In this document: positions 22,120 to 32,889 of the stretch, piece after piece
Position numbering within the stretch: the first letter of the stretch is position 1
How the letters are laid out: each line of letters begins with the position of its first letter
DNA from: Hemicordylus capensis
Lineage: Eukaryota > Chordata > Lepidosauria > Squamata > Cordylidae
Length of the DNA: 64,000 nucleotides
Direction of reading: 5' to 3'
Assembly (NCBI RefSeq): GCF_027244095.1
Contig: NC_069658.1
Coordinates: 35,056,501-35,120,500 of the forward strand
Notes under the pieces: model-generated
Database searches by the model: none
The model's input: only the letters and a program-made list of their open reading frames with translations
Told to the model about the DNA's origin: nothing
Position numbers and translations under genes: made by a program

Positions 22120-23330
22120 TTTAAATAAAAGTCGGTCTCCTTAGGGATCTTAAAAGCCAAGAAGATAATTAGGCAGCAGATTTAGGACATAATGATTCAG
22201 GAAGACATGGCCCAAGTCAGACATTTACCTTTCTTAGGTAATGCAACTCACCCTCATAAGCCAGCTAAATATTTACATGAGCTTGTTCTTGCCAAATCAA
22301 GAAGGGCATTTGCCTTGACATGCTTGAATGCGCTGTCCTGAGCTCTCTTAGAGGATTGCTATCTCAGTATTCCTTTTGCTCAAATGTTATGCCCATGTCA
22401 GTCAGGAGCAGTTGAGACAATTGATCATATGTTGCTTCACTGTTTATTTTATAGATATATTTGGCTAGCACTTTTGTTACCTATTTTGTCTAGATTCCCA
22501 GGTAAGTGTCAGCAATCAGGCCAACTGGTAGGGAAGTCTAGGATGATAGTTTGCAAAAGACCAGTCTGGGTTGCAGAAGTGAAACATGGCTCAGAAATGT
22601 CTCTTTCTCTGGCTCAGGCTGAAGGCTGTTGACACTTGGGACGACGTATGTTGTCTTCAAGTGGCTAACTGCAAGTTGTAGACGTGCTTTATAGTCCAAA
22701 CTGATAACTCTCAGCTGGCAGGGATTAAAAGGTTTATCAGCCCTCTGAAAGAGGCGCTTACTTCTCCTGATAGATTCCAGCTGTGCCTGCCGCCTTGTGA
22801 CCCATCTCTGTTGTGGAGTCAGTGGGATTTGCCTGCAGAGCTCATCTTCTGGTTCATCAGTTCCTGTCTCTGCTGCCTCAGACTGCCGTGCTTGCTCTGA
22901 GACATCAGCCGGACCTGCCTCAGCTGTCTCTTGGGAACTGACAGCCGGGCTCTGCCCCTCAGGCACCCCTGCATCGGCTGAAGGGCTGTCAGCATCCCCC
23001 TTCCTCCTCACTATCTGAGAGTGAGGGCGTGACAGTAGGCCATAGGCCTTTTATGTGTCTCTCCTTTTGTCTGACAGTGATATTAATGTTTCCACCAAGG
23101 TTACAAAATTTTGCCACATTGCAAGCTGTGTAAGAAAGCAATTGGTAAAATTATGAGTGTTGACTGTATTATATGTTGTTATATTGTAAATGGTGTTTTG
23201 TAAGAAAGTAATGGCAGAATCATGATTGCTGGAGGTTACTCTTATCTATTGTGTTGTATTTTTGTCTGGTCAATGACCAAAAGAAAGATTCCGTTCCATT
23301 CCATTTTATGTAAAAGGAACATATTTTGAA
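22120..23330 (+). mobile_element. LINE C-terminal and 3' end, split by an insert
   Basis: The + strand encodes CPCQSGAVETIDHMLLHCLFY (22392 on): a C-x-C..H-x4-C arrangement typical of the C-terminal zinc-knuckle region of several LINE clades. Sequence resumes after the insert at 23036 and ends in a 3' tail with TCTGGTCAATGACCAAAAGA. The clade cannot be fixed; it differs from the L2 and CR1 copies. The insert at 22543-23035 is listed separately. Confidence 0.55.
22543..23035 (-). mobile_element. LTR-like insert (probable solo LTR fossil)
   Basis: An insert of about 490 bp splits the LINE 3' end, with TAGG on both sides (22539-22542 and 23036-23039), a possible 4-bp target duplication. On the minus strand it opens TGTCACGCCC and closes near CTATCA, so it has the TG...CA form of an LTR. 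No internal region remains. LTR family (Gypsy or ERV) not determined. Confidence 0.35.
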
Positions 23331-23377
23331 CGTTTACATGTGCTATATATCACACAGGAAACACTTTAGTTGCATTC

Positions 23378-23560
23378 ACACAATCACAGAAATCAAGGTT
23401 AAAGAGTTAACCAGGATCACTGTGCCCTGAAGAGCTGATTGTCAGAACCCAGAATTTTCAGGTAATCTTGGTCTAACCACTGTGGTTAACCAGGATAGAT
23501 AACCAGGATCAGATCCTGGTTATATGCAGGTTAACCACAGCAGTTAATGCAGCCTTAGTT
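23378..23560. repeat. Imperfect palindromic repeat rich in GGTTAACC
   Basis: GGTTAAAGAGTTAACCAGGA near 23397, TGGTTAACCAGGATAG near 23482 and GATCCTGGTT..GGTTAACC near 23512-23537 form inverted and direct repeats. A degraded MITE is likely but unproven. Confidence 0.35.
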
Positions 23561-24576
23561 AGCAGCTCATAATTTTACATGTGCAAACTCTTGGGGGTGA
23601 TCCAATACTAATAGAATTGCATTAGTGAATAAAGACATTAAAAACACTTGCTTAACCTCACAATTGATCTCTATTGTTTTTCTAAAGTTTGCTTTTGCTC
23701 AAAATGCCACAAAAACTAAAATAAAAACATTGTTTCTTAACATATTACACCAGTTGAGAAATATCACAGGCTGAGTACAAATCCGGATTTAAAATCTTTC
23801 CAACCCTGCGGAAATTCACACATTATTTCTGTAGTTTTATCCTGAAGCATGTACTCTAATGTAGGCAATTTCTGCTCCTATTAGAAATATTTCTGTTGAT
23901 GCAAAGAAAAAGTACATAAACTATTTATCTACCTGCAGCCAGAATACTGAAGTAAAAGTGATATGTTCTCTTCTGCAGCGACACTGAATAGAAAAACAAG
24001 GAGAGTGTGAAGCGCAGAGATTCCTTTTTAAATAATAACTTAGGGGCTCAAAGATTGTGACTGGTAAAATTAATGCATTAGCCAACTGGGTTGGCTCAGT
24101 ACCATCTCAGGGAACGAATGTCATTGTGATGTTTGTCAAGGTCTACTCCCAGAGATTGGGTGTACAGCACTGCAATACTTTTGGCTTTCAGTGCGCTATC
24201 ATGCTTTTAGAGTCCTGGATATCAGGCCTGCAGCAGCCAAATCTGCAATGATGTTTTAAAAGCTTTTAAAGCTTTTAAAAAACACAAAAACTACTATAAA
24301 ATTGTACTGATGTTGTCAGAGGAATGGAAATGACAACTGGAAGAAATGTTCTCCAAAGATTACTCCACAGAGAGAATACAATTTGTTCATTGTTAAACTA
24401 ACCTTTTCCTATGTGCAACAATGACTGCAATTTTACCCTAATCATTTGGGGATGGGGACAAAGTAAAGAAGGGGTGATAACACAGAGAAAAGTTGTAAGT
24501 ACAACAATCTTATCACCTATTTTCTATCTCTAGAGGGAAGACATTGCCAAAAATCACTATGAGCACTTGTCTCCTG
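23561..24576. other. No feature recognised
   Basis: AT-rich non-coding sequence; no gene or repeat was supported. Confidence 0.3.
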
Positions 24577-24745
24577 AGATGATAAAGGTAAAGTGTGCCG
24601 TCAAATCGATTTTCACTCCTGGCACTCACAGAGCCCTGTGGTTTTCTTGGGTAGAATACAAGAGGGGTTTACCATTGCCTCCTCTCATGCTGTATGAGAT
24701 GGGTACCAATGTCCAAAATGTGTGGGTCTGGCTCATGGATCAAAT
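24577..24745 (-). mobile_element. Sauria-type SINE, 5'-truncated
   Basis: Read on the minus strand, it has the SINE body (GGCAATGGTAAACCCCTCTT, AGAAAACCACAGGGCTCTGT) and the 3' part ending CACACTTTACC, which resembles the Bov-B/RTE tail used by Sauria SINEs. The tRNA-like head is missing. Two better copies lie at 43.7 and 59.8-60.4 kb. Confidence 0.72.
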
Positions 24746-24819
24746 ACTGTAGAAGACGAAACTGTTTTGCTCTGATTCTCAGAATATTTATTTTTAAAAG
24801 TCATAAAAACTAACTTTAC

Positions 24820-25088
24820 AAAGAGGCACCTTTTAACGTGGTGATTCTCTTTATTTAGCAGGGGGAGGGTAACTGGCCCTATCCACCCCCAGCACAGTAC
24901 CGCCAGTGACTGTTGCTGGTGTCTATCTTATGTTTCTTTTTAGATTGTGAGCCCTTTGGGGACAGGGATCCATCTTATTTATTTGTTATTTCTCTGTGTA
25001 AATGGCCCTGAGCCATTTTTGGAAGGGCGGTATAGAAATTGAATTATTAATTATTATTATTATTATTATTATTAATAATAATAAATAA
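24820..25088 (+). mobile_element. LINE 3' tail (L2/CR1-like) ending in (ATT/TAA)n
   Basis: It contains TTTAGATTGTGAGCCC, CTGTGTAAATGGCCCTGAGC and GGGCGGTATAGAAATTGAAT, followed by an ATT/ATA microsatellite to about 25108. It is the sense version of the tails at 3.5, 44.4 and 53.3 kb. Confidence 0.55.
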
Positions 25089-25099
25089 TGATTAATAAT

Positions 25100-25325
25100 A
25101 ATAATAATGCACCTCAACACCATAGGGGCCACAGAAATCACCATCAGCCAGTTACAAAAAGCAGCTTTACTGGGAACAGCCTATATTCTGCGACGATATC
25201 TATAACAATTGACAATAAAATTCAGCCATCCCAGGTCCTTGGGAAGAACTCGATGTCTGGATAAAACAAACCAGTCAATAACACCTGTCTGGCTGTGTAA
25301 ACAAGAAATAATAATAATAAAAGGA
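25100..25325 (+). mobile_element. LINE C-terminal fragment (tentatively R4/Dong-like)
   Basis: The + strand encodes ISQLQKAALLGTAYILRRYL, followed after a stop by FSHPRSLGRTRCLDKTNQ and SITPVWLCKQE, then an (AAT)n tail. It is the same family as the minus-strand fragment at 19.85-20.08 kb. Confidence 0.5.
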
Positions 25326-25464
25326 AGTTGAGAAGTGAAGCTGCTGACCTTTTGTCCTGAAAGCATAGAGGAGGACATGGTAAAGAAATAACATGAAAGT
25401 AAAGAAAATAGAAAAATGAGTTGCTATAGGAATGTGACTATGGTAAAACTGTCACAACCGTAAC

Positions 25465-25797
25465 CAGGGATGTGCAAGAAATCAGCGCCCTTGGGGCTGA
25501 TGGTGGGGGGGAATAGCTTTAAGGCCAGGGGAGGGTGCGCTTACCTCCCCCTCCACCACCGTGCTTCTCCTTCTGGCACTCTGTGTAAACATATTCTGGC
25601 GGGGCAGCAGCTTACCTCTTTGCCACCCCATTGATCCCCTGACCGGAAGTGACTAGAAGTGCACATGCGCCAGAGGGAGAAGCGCACTCTCCCCCATCCT
25701 TAAAGCTATCCCCTCCACCACCAGTGGAACAGCCAGTCTATCAAACCGGTTTGGAGGTCTGTAAAAGAGCCTCTGAACTGGTTCGTGCACATCCCTA
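25465..25797. mobile_element. hAT-type non-autonomous element (TAGGGATGTGC family), both ends
   Basis: Left end CAGGGATGTGCAAG, right end GTGCACATCCCTA, 333 bp. The interior has GCGCTTACCTCCCCCTCC and its mirrored form, an inner inverted repeat around GCGGGGCAGCAGC and CACATGCGCC. Flanking 8-mers (accgtaac / actattac) agree at five positions, so any target duplication is eroded. Confidence 0.85.
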
Positions 25798-26289
25798 ACT
25801 ATTACAGGGCAACCAAAATTCTTAAAACCTCACAAGGGTAAAATTATTGATTCTGAGAAAATCCAGAGGCAGAGTACTGAAAGGAGATACAGTGAGAATC
25901 TTGTAAACAAACCAAAAGGCTTAAACCAGCAGTGTGGAACAGTATATTTTACAAACCTATTCCAAAATATTATTTCATGAGGCTAGTAGCATAAACCACA
26001 ACTGGCCTGCAGTTTTGTACTGGCTAATCACCCTACACTTGCTTATGATACTTACTTCTAGTTACAGCTTCAAAGACTGAGTTACTACTCTACACAAACC
26101 CTTGCACAACTATGAAGTTGCCTGACAATCTTGGGTATCTTTAACAGGGATAAAATACTAACCTCCCTCAAAGAAGCCTCTTTCGTAGTCAAATAACACC
26201 AGTGATAAGGGGGAAAGGCCCTTTTTTCTTTTCTTCAGTGGTAATGCATATGCTACCCTTTATGGGCCTCTTAACAGGTTCAAACACTG
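25798..26289. other. No feature recognised
   Basis: AT-rich non-coding sequence; nothing supported. Confidence 0.3.
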
Positions 26290-26722
26290 GGTGGTTCGAA
26301 GGCAGGGGGATAACTTTAAGGGTGGGGGAGGATGCACTTAACCCCCCCCCCCACTTCCCCCCCGCTGGCGCTCCCTTAGAAAAGGCTCCGTTGAGGAGGC
26401 AGCATACTTCCCTGCTGGCTTGTTCCCTCTTTGGCCAGAAGTACCAGGAAGTACCTGGTGAGTGTGTGCACACTGGGCACGCACATCGTGCTTGCTCACG
26501 CACTTGTGGGGCACGGGCGAGCATGATGTGCACACACACTCACCCAGCGTGCACACATGCACCAGGTACTTCCTGGTACTTCTGGCCAAAGAGGGAACAG
26601 GGCGGCAGGGAGGTATGCTGCCGCTCCAACGGAGCCTTTACTCATGGAGTGCCAGTGGGGGGAAAGCAGAGGGAAGTTTAAGTGCACCCTCCCCTGCCCT
26701 TAAAGTTAGCCCCCCGCCTTTG
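26290..26722. mobile_element. Long GC-rich hairpin, TAGGGATGTGC-family interior without clear ends
   Basis: Two arms of about 190 bp pair almost perfectly around a centre near 26515: CTTTAAGGGTGGGGGAGG mirrors CCTCCCCTGCCCTTAAAG, and TACCAGGAAGTACCTGGTG mirrors CACCAGGTACTTCCTGGTA. Arms carry the family signatures (TCCCTGC, CTGGCGCTC, CCAGAAGTAC). The terminal TAGGGATGTGC is not visible on either side, so it is an end-eroded copy. Confidence 0.75.
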
Positions 26723-26734
26723 AAGTCATCCCCA

Positions 26735-26820
26735 GCCACAATAAATAGTAGCTGGGGGTGATGAGTGTTGTAGTTCAGCAACATCTGGAAGATCCCAGGT
26801 TGGGAACCATTGGTATAGAA
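26735..26820. mobile_element. hAT MITE remnant
   Basis: GGGGGTGATGAGTGTTGTAG, TTCAGCAACATCTGGAAGAT and GGGAACCATTGG are the right-hand half of the palindromic MITE type seen whole at 18.77 kb and partly at 27.75 kb. Confidence 0.45.
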
Positions 26821-27599
26821 AACATTGACTCCAATGGATCAGTAGTCTGACTCTGTATAAGGCAGGTTCATATTTCACTATGATAGCAGAGGGGGAGAGG
26901 TTAGGTCATCAAGCTAAGACAGTTTCCGAGAGTTTTTGACATAATAAAAGTAATTGTTATAACATTTTAATCTTGTCCCTTCTCTTAAGAAGTTAGGTTA
27001 CTGTACATGGTCCCTTTCAAATCCTCACACAAAGATCAGCATGAGTAGAAGACTTACTATGGGACATCTGAAGGTTTGTATTTGTGCTGAACTCCTGCCA
27101 TTTTATAACATTTGAATCTACTTGCTTTATTCATACAGCAAAGTATGTGTAAAATGAAATTAAAGTAGGTTAAGTGATCATATTCTAACCAAGTGCAATT
27201 CATTACATTTTTACTAAAATACAAGGAATCAAAGCATCTGCTAGAATATTTGATCTACACAGGCCACAAGTCATTTTAAATAGAGACTGTTTCTTCCCAT
27301 TTGATCTGCAAATTGAGATGACAGTAGGGCCCAGGGAGGGGGGTGGTTTGAAGACACGTGACACAGATCCATTTGCTGAAGCCAAGCAGGACCGTACATT
27401 ATCTAGATGCGGCTTTGCCTGTGTACCATACATATGTATACTGATCTGAGTTCCTTGGAGGAAGAATGAGGCGTAAGTATAATTAATACTAACCAAATAT
27501 ATACATAAATATAGGTAACAAGGTCTGCATACAAAGGTCAATGTCAACATAACAGCCTCCTGAACCAAACTGGATTAATCCATGCTGGTGGGCCATGTG
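26821..27599. other. No feature recognised
   Basis: AT-rich non-coding sequence; nothing supported. Confidence 0.3.
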
Positions 27600-27928
27600 G
27601 ATTGTGCTCCAGTCCCACACGATATGCACTGCTTGGAGCAGTGAAGATCTCCGGATGCCGGGACAATGCATCCTGGCCTCTGGACATCTGTGCAGCAGCA
27701 CCAGGATCAGGAGCAATCCCAGCACTGCACACGAGCAGCCTAATCAGTGTTCCCTCTAACAGTGATTCCCATATGTTTTTGACTACAACTCCCAGAATTC
27801 CCAGCCAAAGGCCACTGTAGTTGGGGATGTTGGGGGTTGTAGTGAACAACATCTGGAAATCTTGAACAGTGAGCCTAACCCAAGCCAGGCTGCCCTAGCC
27901 TGGGTTAGGCTGCTTGTGAGAATAGCCT
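27600..27928. mobile_element. Nested DNA transposon remnants (GGCTATTCTCA family containing a hAT MITE)
   Basis: The outer element shows CACGAGCAGCCTAA (about 27728-27741) against the right end TTAGGCTGCTTGTG followed by AGAATAGCC (to 27928). Between them lies a palindromic MITE: CTACAACTCCCAGAATTCCC mirrors TGGGGATGTTGGGGGTTGTA (about 27745-27870). Target duplications were not identified. Confidence 0.45.
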
Positions 27929-27929
27929 T

Positions 27930-28090
27930 TGATTGATTGATTAAGTGCCATCAAGTTGGTGTCAACTCTTAGCAACCACATAGATAGATTCTCTTCAGGA
28001 TCATCTGTCTTCAACTTGGCCTTTAAGTTCTTTTTACATCTCCTGATATTGTACTCCATGCAACTATTAATAGCACAGGAATCCTGCACT
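27930..28090 (-). mobile_element. RTE/Bov-B-like LINE 3' end fragment
   Basis: AAGTGCCATCAAGTTGGTGT, CAACTCTTAGCAACCACATA and CTTCAACTTGGCCTTTAAG resemble reversed 3' sequence of squamate Bov-B/RTE elements, whose tail is shared by Sauria SINEs. No coding part remains. Confidence 0.4.
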
Positions 28091-28599
28091 TAACTGAATC
28101 AGAAAAATTCAATTATCACCTATTGTAACTGGCAGTTAAAGGCAGCCCTGATCTCTATAATGGGTAACACCAAAGATTTACATAACCTGTCCTTGAAGAT
28201 AGAAAGACTAAAATAGAGCACACCATACTCCCATATGGGAATTTTACGGAAGTTGAGCATCATATGTACAAAATAAAATGGGCCCCACAATTTTGCCATT
28301 TGAAAGTCACTGCCATTAAGTTATTCTTTCCAGAAAACAAAAGCAGAAATGTGCAATGCAATGCTATCTGAAGAAGGATGATGAAACATCTGCAAATGAT
28401 TATCCAATTGGGGAAAGTCCTGCAGCTTTTAAGATAAGAGATAACTATTGTTATTAAAGCTGCTCGACAAAAGAAGCCAGTGACTGATAATGTAATAACA
28501 GCTGCAACCCTCAAGTAGATGCTCACAACTGGCCTGGTAGGAGAGAAAGTTCCTGGCAACGTCCCACCCCATTGACCAACATCACAGGAGTATGTTGGC
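28091..28599. other. No feature recognised
   Basis: AT-rich non-coding sequence; nothing supported. Confidence 0.3.
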
Positions 28600-28607
28600 C
28601 TGTTGAT

Positions 28608-29495
28608 CAGGGGTGTAGCTATAACTGAGCAAATGAGTTCAAAGAACCCAGGCCCCACAGCTCCTAAGGGCCCCCCAGTAGTGATGTGCCTGGACCAGTC
28701 CGGAGGCCATTCTAAAGGCCTCCAGAGTGGTCCGGACCTGGGCGGTTCGGGGTTCGGGCGATTCGGGTGGTGGGTTGCTTTAAGAGCGGGGGGAGGGTTT
28801 ACTTACCTCTCCCGCTGCTTTCCCCCTCCGGTGCCTGTAGTTCCTTTAGTAATTGGGGCGGCAGGATACCTCCCTGCCGTCCCTTCCCCCGTTTCACTGC
28901 TCAAGGCTCCCAGCCCAGGACCCAGAAGTCTTCTGTGCACGTGCACATCGCACGCGTGCTTCACTTCTTTAAAAATATCCCCTAAGGCGGGTTTTTTTGC
29001 GGCATTACCTAATACCTAAGGAGGTATTGTGGAGGCGGCGGCAGTAATTGGGGCGGCAAGGTACCTCCCTGCAGCCCCTTCGCCCGTTTCACTTCTAAAG
29101 GCTCCCAGGACCCAGAAGTCTTCTGCGCATGCGCACGTCACGGAGACATGAAGCGCGTGCACGATGTGCGCATGCACAGAAGACTTCTGGGTCCTGGGCT
29201 GGGAGCCTTGAGCAGTGAAACGGGGGAAGGGGAGGCAGGGAGGTATCCTGCCGCCCCAATTACTAAAGGAACTACGGGCGCCAGAGGGGGAAAGCGGCGG
29301 GAGGGGTAAGTAAACCCTCCCCCCCGCTCTTAAAGCAACCCTCCACCCCAGTGCCGGACCGCAGTTTGGCGGTTCCATGCACACCCCTACCCCCAGCACC
29401 ACCCCTCCCTATTTTTTTTCATTATTTCCCTCACTCTGCGGGGCTGCCGGAGAGAGGGGCGAAGACAAGCCCCCTCTCCCCTAGCTAAGCCCCTG
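28608..29495. mobile_element. hAT element (CAGGGGTGTAGCTA ends) with perfect 8-bp target duplication
   Basis: The left end reads CAGGGGTGTAGCTA and the right end, reversed, CAGGGGCTTAGCTA. Perfect duplications CTGTTGAT flank it at 28600-28607 and 29496-29503. Most of its length is a second hAT element (28679-29389) inserted into it, leaving about 175 bp of the outer element. It is non-autonomous with no transposase trace. Confidence 0.92.
28679..29389. mobile_element. TAGGGATGTGC-family hAT element nested in another hAT
   Basis: Left end TAGTGATGTGC and right end GCACACCCCTA, with CCCCCAG on both sides (28672-28678 and 29390-29396), a 7- to 8-bp target duplication in a C-tract. The 711-bp interior is a multi-arm palindrome: TTGGGGCGGCAGGATACCTC near 28853 is mirrored near 29239-29260, and CCCAGAAGTCTTCTG occurs in both senses. 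A middle block repeats part of the arm (29046 on). Confidence 0.9.
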
Positions 29496-29503
29496 CTGTT
29501 GAT

Positions 29504-31029
29504 CACTCCTCTCCAGTCACTCCTGTGTTGCAAAAAGGAAAAGGCCCTTGGAGCAGGCCTTAGTGGGGCTATATGCATATTCACCCACCAATGCACTATT
29601 GTTTTTCAATTAAAGTGTCAACTTGGAGCAAAATCACCTGCTGCCAAGTAACCTGTCTGACCTTGGCCATTTTTGTTTGTTTGTTTGTTTTTTGCTTTCC
29701 TCATAGAGTTCAATTTGTGTGCTTTCATTGTGTTGTCAAAAGAGCTGATTTGGCATCAGACAGGGGTTGGATTCAGAAAGAACAAGCAGTTTGGGACATA
29801 CTGCAAACCACACAGGAGCAGGCACCTTAAAAAAACTCAAGGATTTTGGCCTACAAACTGGCTCTCCAACTCAAATGTGTAATAATCACACACCCAAAAC
29901 AATGGTGAGGGGCAACTGAAGCAATATGCATTATCCTCTCTTACACTATCCATGCTCCTTTGAGTTTATCCAATAGAAAGAATGGATGTGGTTCACCCAA
30001 CTAATGGGCTGGGCACTGGGTGCTCAGCAGATTGGTTAATCGCTGCCCTCTTATGCCAAACTGCTGAAAATAAGTTTTTTAATCAGTTGTGGACTGTTTG
30101 AGCATTGGTTCCCTGGTACCCCTCCACTGCTCCCCACTGCAGGCACAACAGCCTGTACCTATGTTCAGACTACAGAAAAAAGCTCAATCTTAAAACAGCT
30201 CAGTGCTAGGCCAAGCTTTTAAAAAAATGCCTTCTAAGTTTTAAGAGAATTTTACTGAAGTTCTGTTATTGCAATTTAATCCTATTAATCTGAAGAGGAA
30301 AAGGTACATTGGCCAAAAATAATATTAAAAATGAAGGAGGAAGGAACATTTGAAATGTAAAGAGTAGATAAGATTTTTTTTTATACTGTAATTTTGGGTG
30401 ATTATTTTTTAGTAGTACAACATGTACTAAAGCTGAAATCCCATGCACACTTGGGAGTAAACCAACTGAGAAAAAATGGGGCACTTTGAAATAAATATGC
30501 ATAGTATCAAACGTATACAGCACCATATTTAACTAATTTTAGAAACAATTATTTAATACAATTAACATAATAAAAAAAAATAGAATTTGTCCATCAAGCT
30601 TCTCTGTTTCATCCTGGATCTAAAAAGAAATAATCTCCAGTTACATTTTCAACATTAGCAGGGTTCTTTAATACCTTTATATAGCCAGATCCTAAATTCT
30701 TTTATTGGGAACTTGAACTTTCAAGTAAATTTGTTCAGAACTGTGATATGGGAGTGCTAAGTAATTAATGCAATATGTACGAGTGTATTATTGCAGTCAT
30801 TTTGACATGATTATATGGGAAAGTATTTCTATACAGTACCTTGGGCACATTCAATATGCAGAATTAATTAGCCCCAAGGATCAAACAAATTTTGTTGCCT
30901 AGATAAAACATCCATTCCCTTTAGGATGACCTTGCTGGGTGAAGTCAAACAGTTATTTTCAAATAAAGTTTATACTAATTATACATTATTCTCTTTTCAT
31001 TAATGACTTGGGTATGGAACTGAGACTGC
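29504..31029. other. No gene; short MITE-like repeat at about 30425-30505
   Basis: Mostly AT-rich non-coding sequence with a short TTTG run at 29673-29690. At 30433-30505 AATCCCATGCACACTTGGGA and a mirrored AATATGCATAG stretch match the short MITE type of 19.75 kb. Confidence 0.35.
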
Positions 31030-31258
31030 CTTGGTTTTTATTTATTTTTCACATTTTATACCACCCAAAACCAGATCTTGAGGTGATTCACAACTGGTTA
31101 AAACATCTGTAAACTTTTAAAATCAACGGTGGTTGATTTTGTGGATGGCCAATGCCAGGAGGTATACAGGAAGAATGTGGCCCTGCTGATTCTCCTGAAC
31201 TTCTCAGTGGTGTTCAGTATTATCAGCTAGGTTGTTCTTCTGGGTCTTTACAGGCTGG
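31030..31258. mobile_element. LINE tail (minus) followed by start of a degraded L2 (plus)
   Basis: 31030-31130 resembles a reversed LINE 3' tail (TTTTATACCACCCAAAACC). From about 31165 sequence corresponds to an L2 RT segment in + orientation, CTGATTCTCCTGAACTTCTC for the 'LLDLSAAFDT' region, up to the hAT insertion at 31259. Confidence 0.45.
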
Positions 31259-31718
31259 TAGGGATGTGCCGGTTTGACGGTGTGTGTGTGTGCATCTTCA
31301 ATTAAGGGGGAGGGTGTACTTACCCTTCTCGCCGCATTTTCCCTGCCAACGCTCCGTTTTGGTAAAGCCCCTCGAGGGGGCGGTGTACCTCCCTGCCACC
31401 TGGTTGCCGCATCTCCCAGAAGTATCAGACGCACCTGCGCACACCGGGCATGGACATGCGCATATTGGTGTGCACACACATGGCGTGCGTGTGCGTATGA
31501 CAGGCATGCGCCCGTGCCCAGATACGTCTGGTCACTTCTGGGAGACGTGGCAACGGGGCAGCAGGAGGTTATGCCGCCGCCCCGAGGGACTTTACCAAAA
31601 TGGAGCGTCGGCAGGGGAAATGCGGCAGGAGGGGTAAGTGTACCTTCCCCCGCCCTTAAAGATCCACACACACACCCTCCCATAGAACCATCCCCGCCTC
31701 GTTCCATGCACATCCCTA
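31259..31718. mobile_element. TAGGGATGTGC-family hAT element with perfect 8-bp target duplication
   Basis: It begins TAGGGATGTGCCGG and ends TGCACATCCCTA (460 bp), and is flanked by perfect CAGGCTGG at 31251-31258 and 31719-31726. This copy fixes the family as hAT. The interior is a long palindrome: CTTACCCTTCTCGCCGCATT mirrors TGCGGCAGGAGGGGTAAGTG, and the centre (about 31440-31520) is rich in CACACA/TGTGTG and GCGTGCG. Confidence 0.95.
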
Positions 31719-32545
31719 CAGGCTGGGCCTCAGGGACATCATTTTGAAAAAACTTCAGTCCAAGAGGGGAATGATGAAGCCACAATAGTTGTTTCACCAC
31801 ATAGTTATTAGTGTGCAGCTGCAAAAATCCATCTTGTCTCCCATGCTATTTAACTTGTACATGAAACTGCTGGGCTGGACCAGCTAGTCATTTATAATAT
31901 TGCATCAGTGTCGTCAGTATGCTGGTGACACTGGCTCTGTTTCTCCCTGCCATCCAGTTCTGAAGTGACAACTAAGGACTGAAACTAGTATTTCAGTTCA
32001 GTGCTGAACTTGATGAGGGCAAATAATTTGAAACTTAATCTGGCCTGGAAGTGCTGATACTTGAGGGAATCACCTATTATAGATGGGGCTGAATTCCATT
32101 TAAGGATTAGGCCCACTTCTTGGGGATGCACCTAAATCCAGCATACCTCTTAGATGCCCAGGTGGTGGGGCTGCCGGGGCTGCCCTCTACCTGTTTCGGC
32201 TGGTAGGCCAGCTGCCCCCTCTCCTGAGCAAAAAAAGGATCTGGCCATTGTCACTCACATCTTAATAAACCTTCAGCTTAGATTGCTGTAACATGCTATA
32301 TATAAGGCTGCCTTTGAAAAATGTAAAAATCTACAAATAGTCCAGAATGCAGCAGCAAGAGTATAAATTAGAACATAAGAAAATTAAACTATAAAACCCC
32401 TTCCATTTAAGGAAAGCACTGCTTAAAATTTTCACTCATGCTCTAAAAACCCCTGAAAATTACCATGTAAGCAGTAAGGTCTTTGTACAACCTCATAAAT
32501 TATGCTGCTTTTACAAATTAGGCACAGGCATCCACACCTTGCCCT
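31719..32545 (+). mobile_element. Degraded L2-type LINE (RT part and C-terminal region)
   Basis: After the hAT insertion the L2 continues: TTGTCTCCCATGCTATTTAA for 'LSPMLFN', GTACATGAAACTGCTGGG for 'YMKLLG', CGTCAGTATGCTGGTGACAC for 'RQYAGDT' (YADD eroded), and later a LAQLPPLL-type region with ACATCTTAATAAACCTTCAG. It has many stops and shifts and no intact frame, and is older than the 13-kb copy. Confidence 0.7.
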
Positions 32546-32889
32546 GGTCTTTCAGCTTGACATTGGGCTGGGGAGGGATGCATCCAGCCAGTCAGTCAGA
32601 AGTTCAGTGAATGCAGCTTTCCTAATCACTTTCTAAAATGCGCTGAATTACACAGGCATGAGAGTGCCTGTGTATTATGGGTGGAGATGTAAAACAGCAC
32701 TCCATTGTGTTATTTCATCCTACCCTCCCACCCAACCTTCTGCAGCTTCTCAAAAATTTATATTTGCACTATTTATGCTAGAAAGCACATTGTTACACCC
32801 AGAATCACCTGCTCAACAACTGTGTCAATTTTTAACTGAATCAGTGGAGAAATGGCTAAGTTATGAGGAGTAAAAGCAATGAGGAGTAA
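32546..32889. other. No feature recognised
   Basis: Non-coding sequence between L2 and CR1 copies, including a local duplication of ATGAGGAGTAAAAGCA near 32865-32895. Confidence 0.3.

Noticed and set aside
22538-23011. Minus-strand frame of 157 codons as a gene
   Set aside because: It lies inside an insert that splits a LINE and has LTR-like ends; composition is low-complexity and no host family is recognised.
26189-26761. Overlapping open frames on both strands in the GC-rich hairpin
   Set aside because: The near-perfect palindrome gives similar frames on both strands; it is a non-coding transposon interior.
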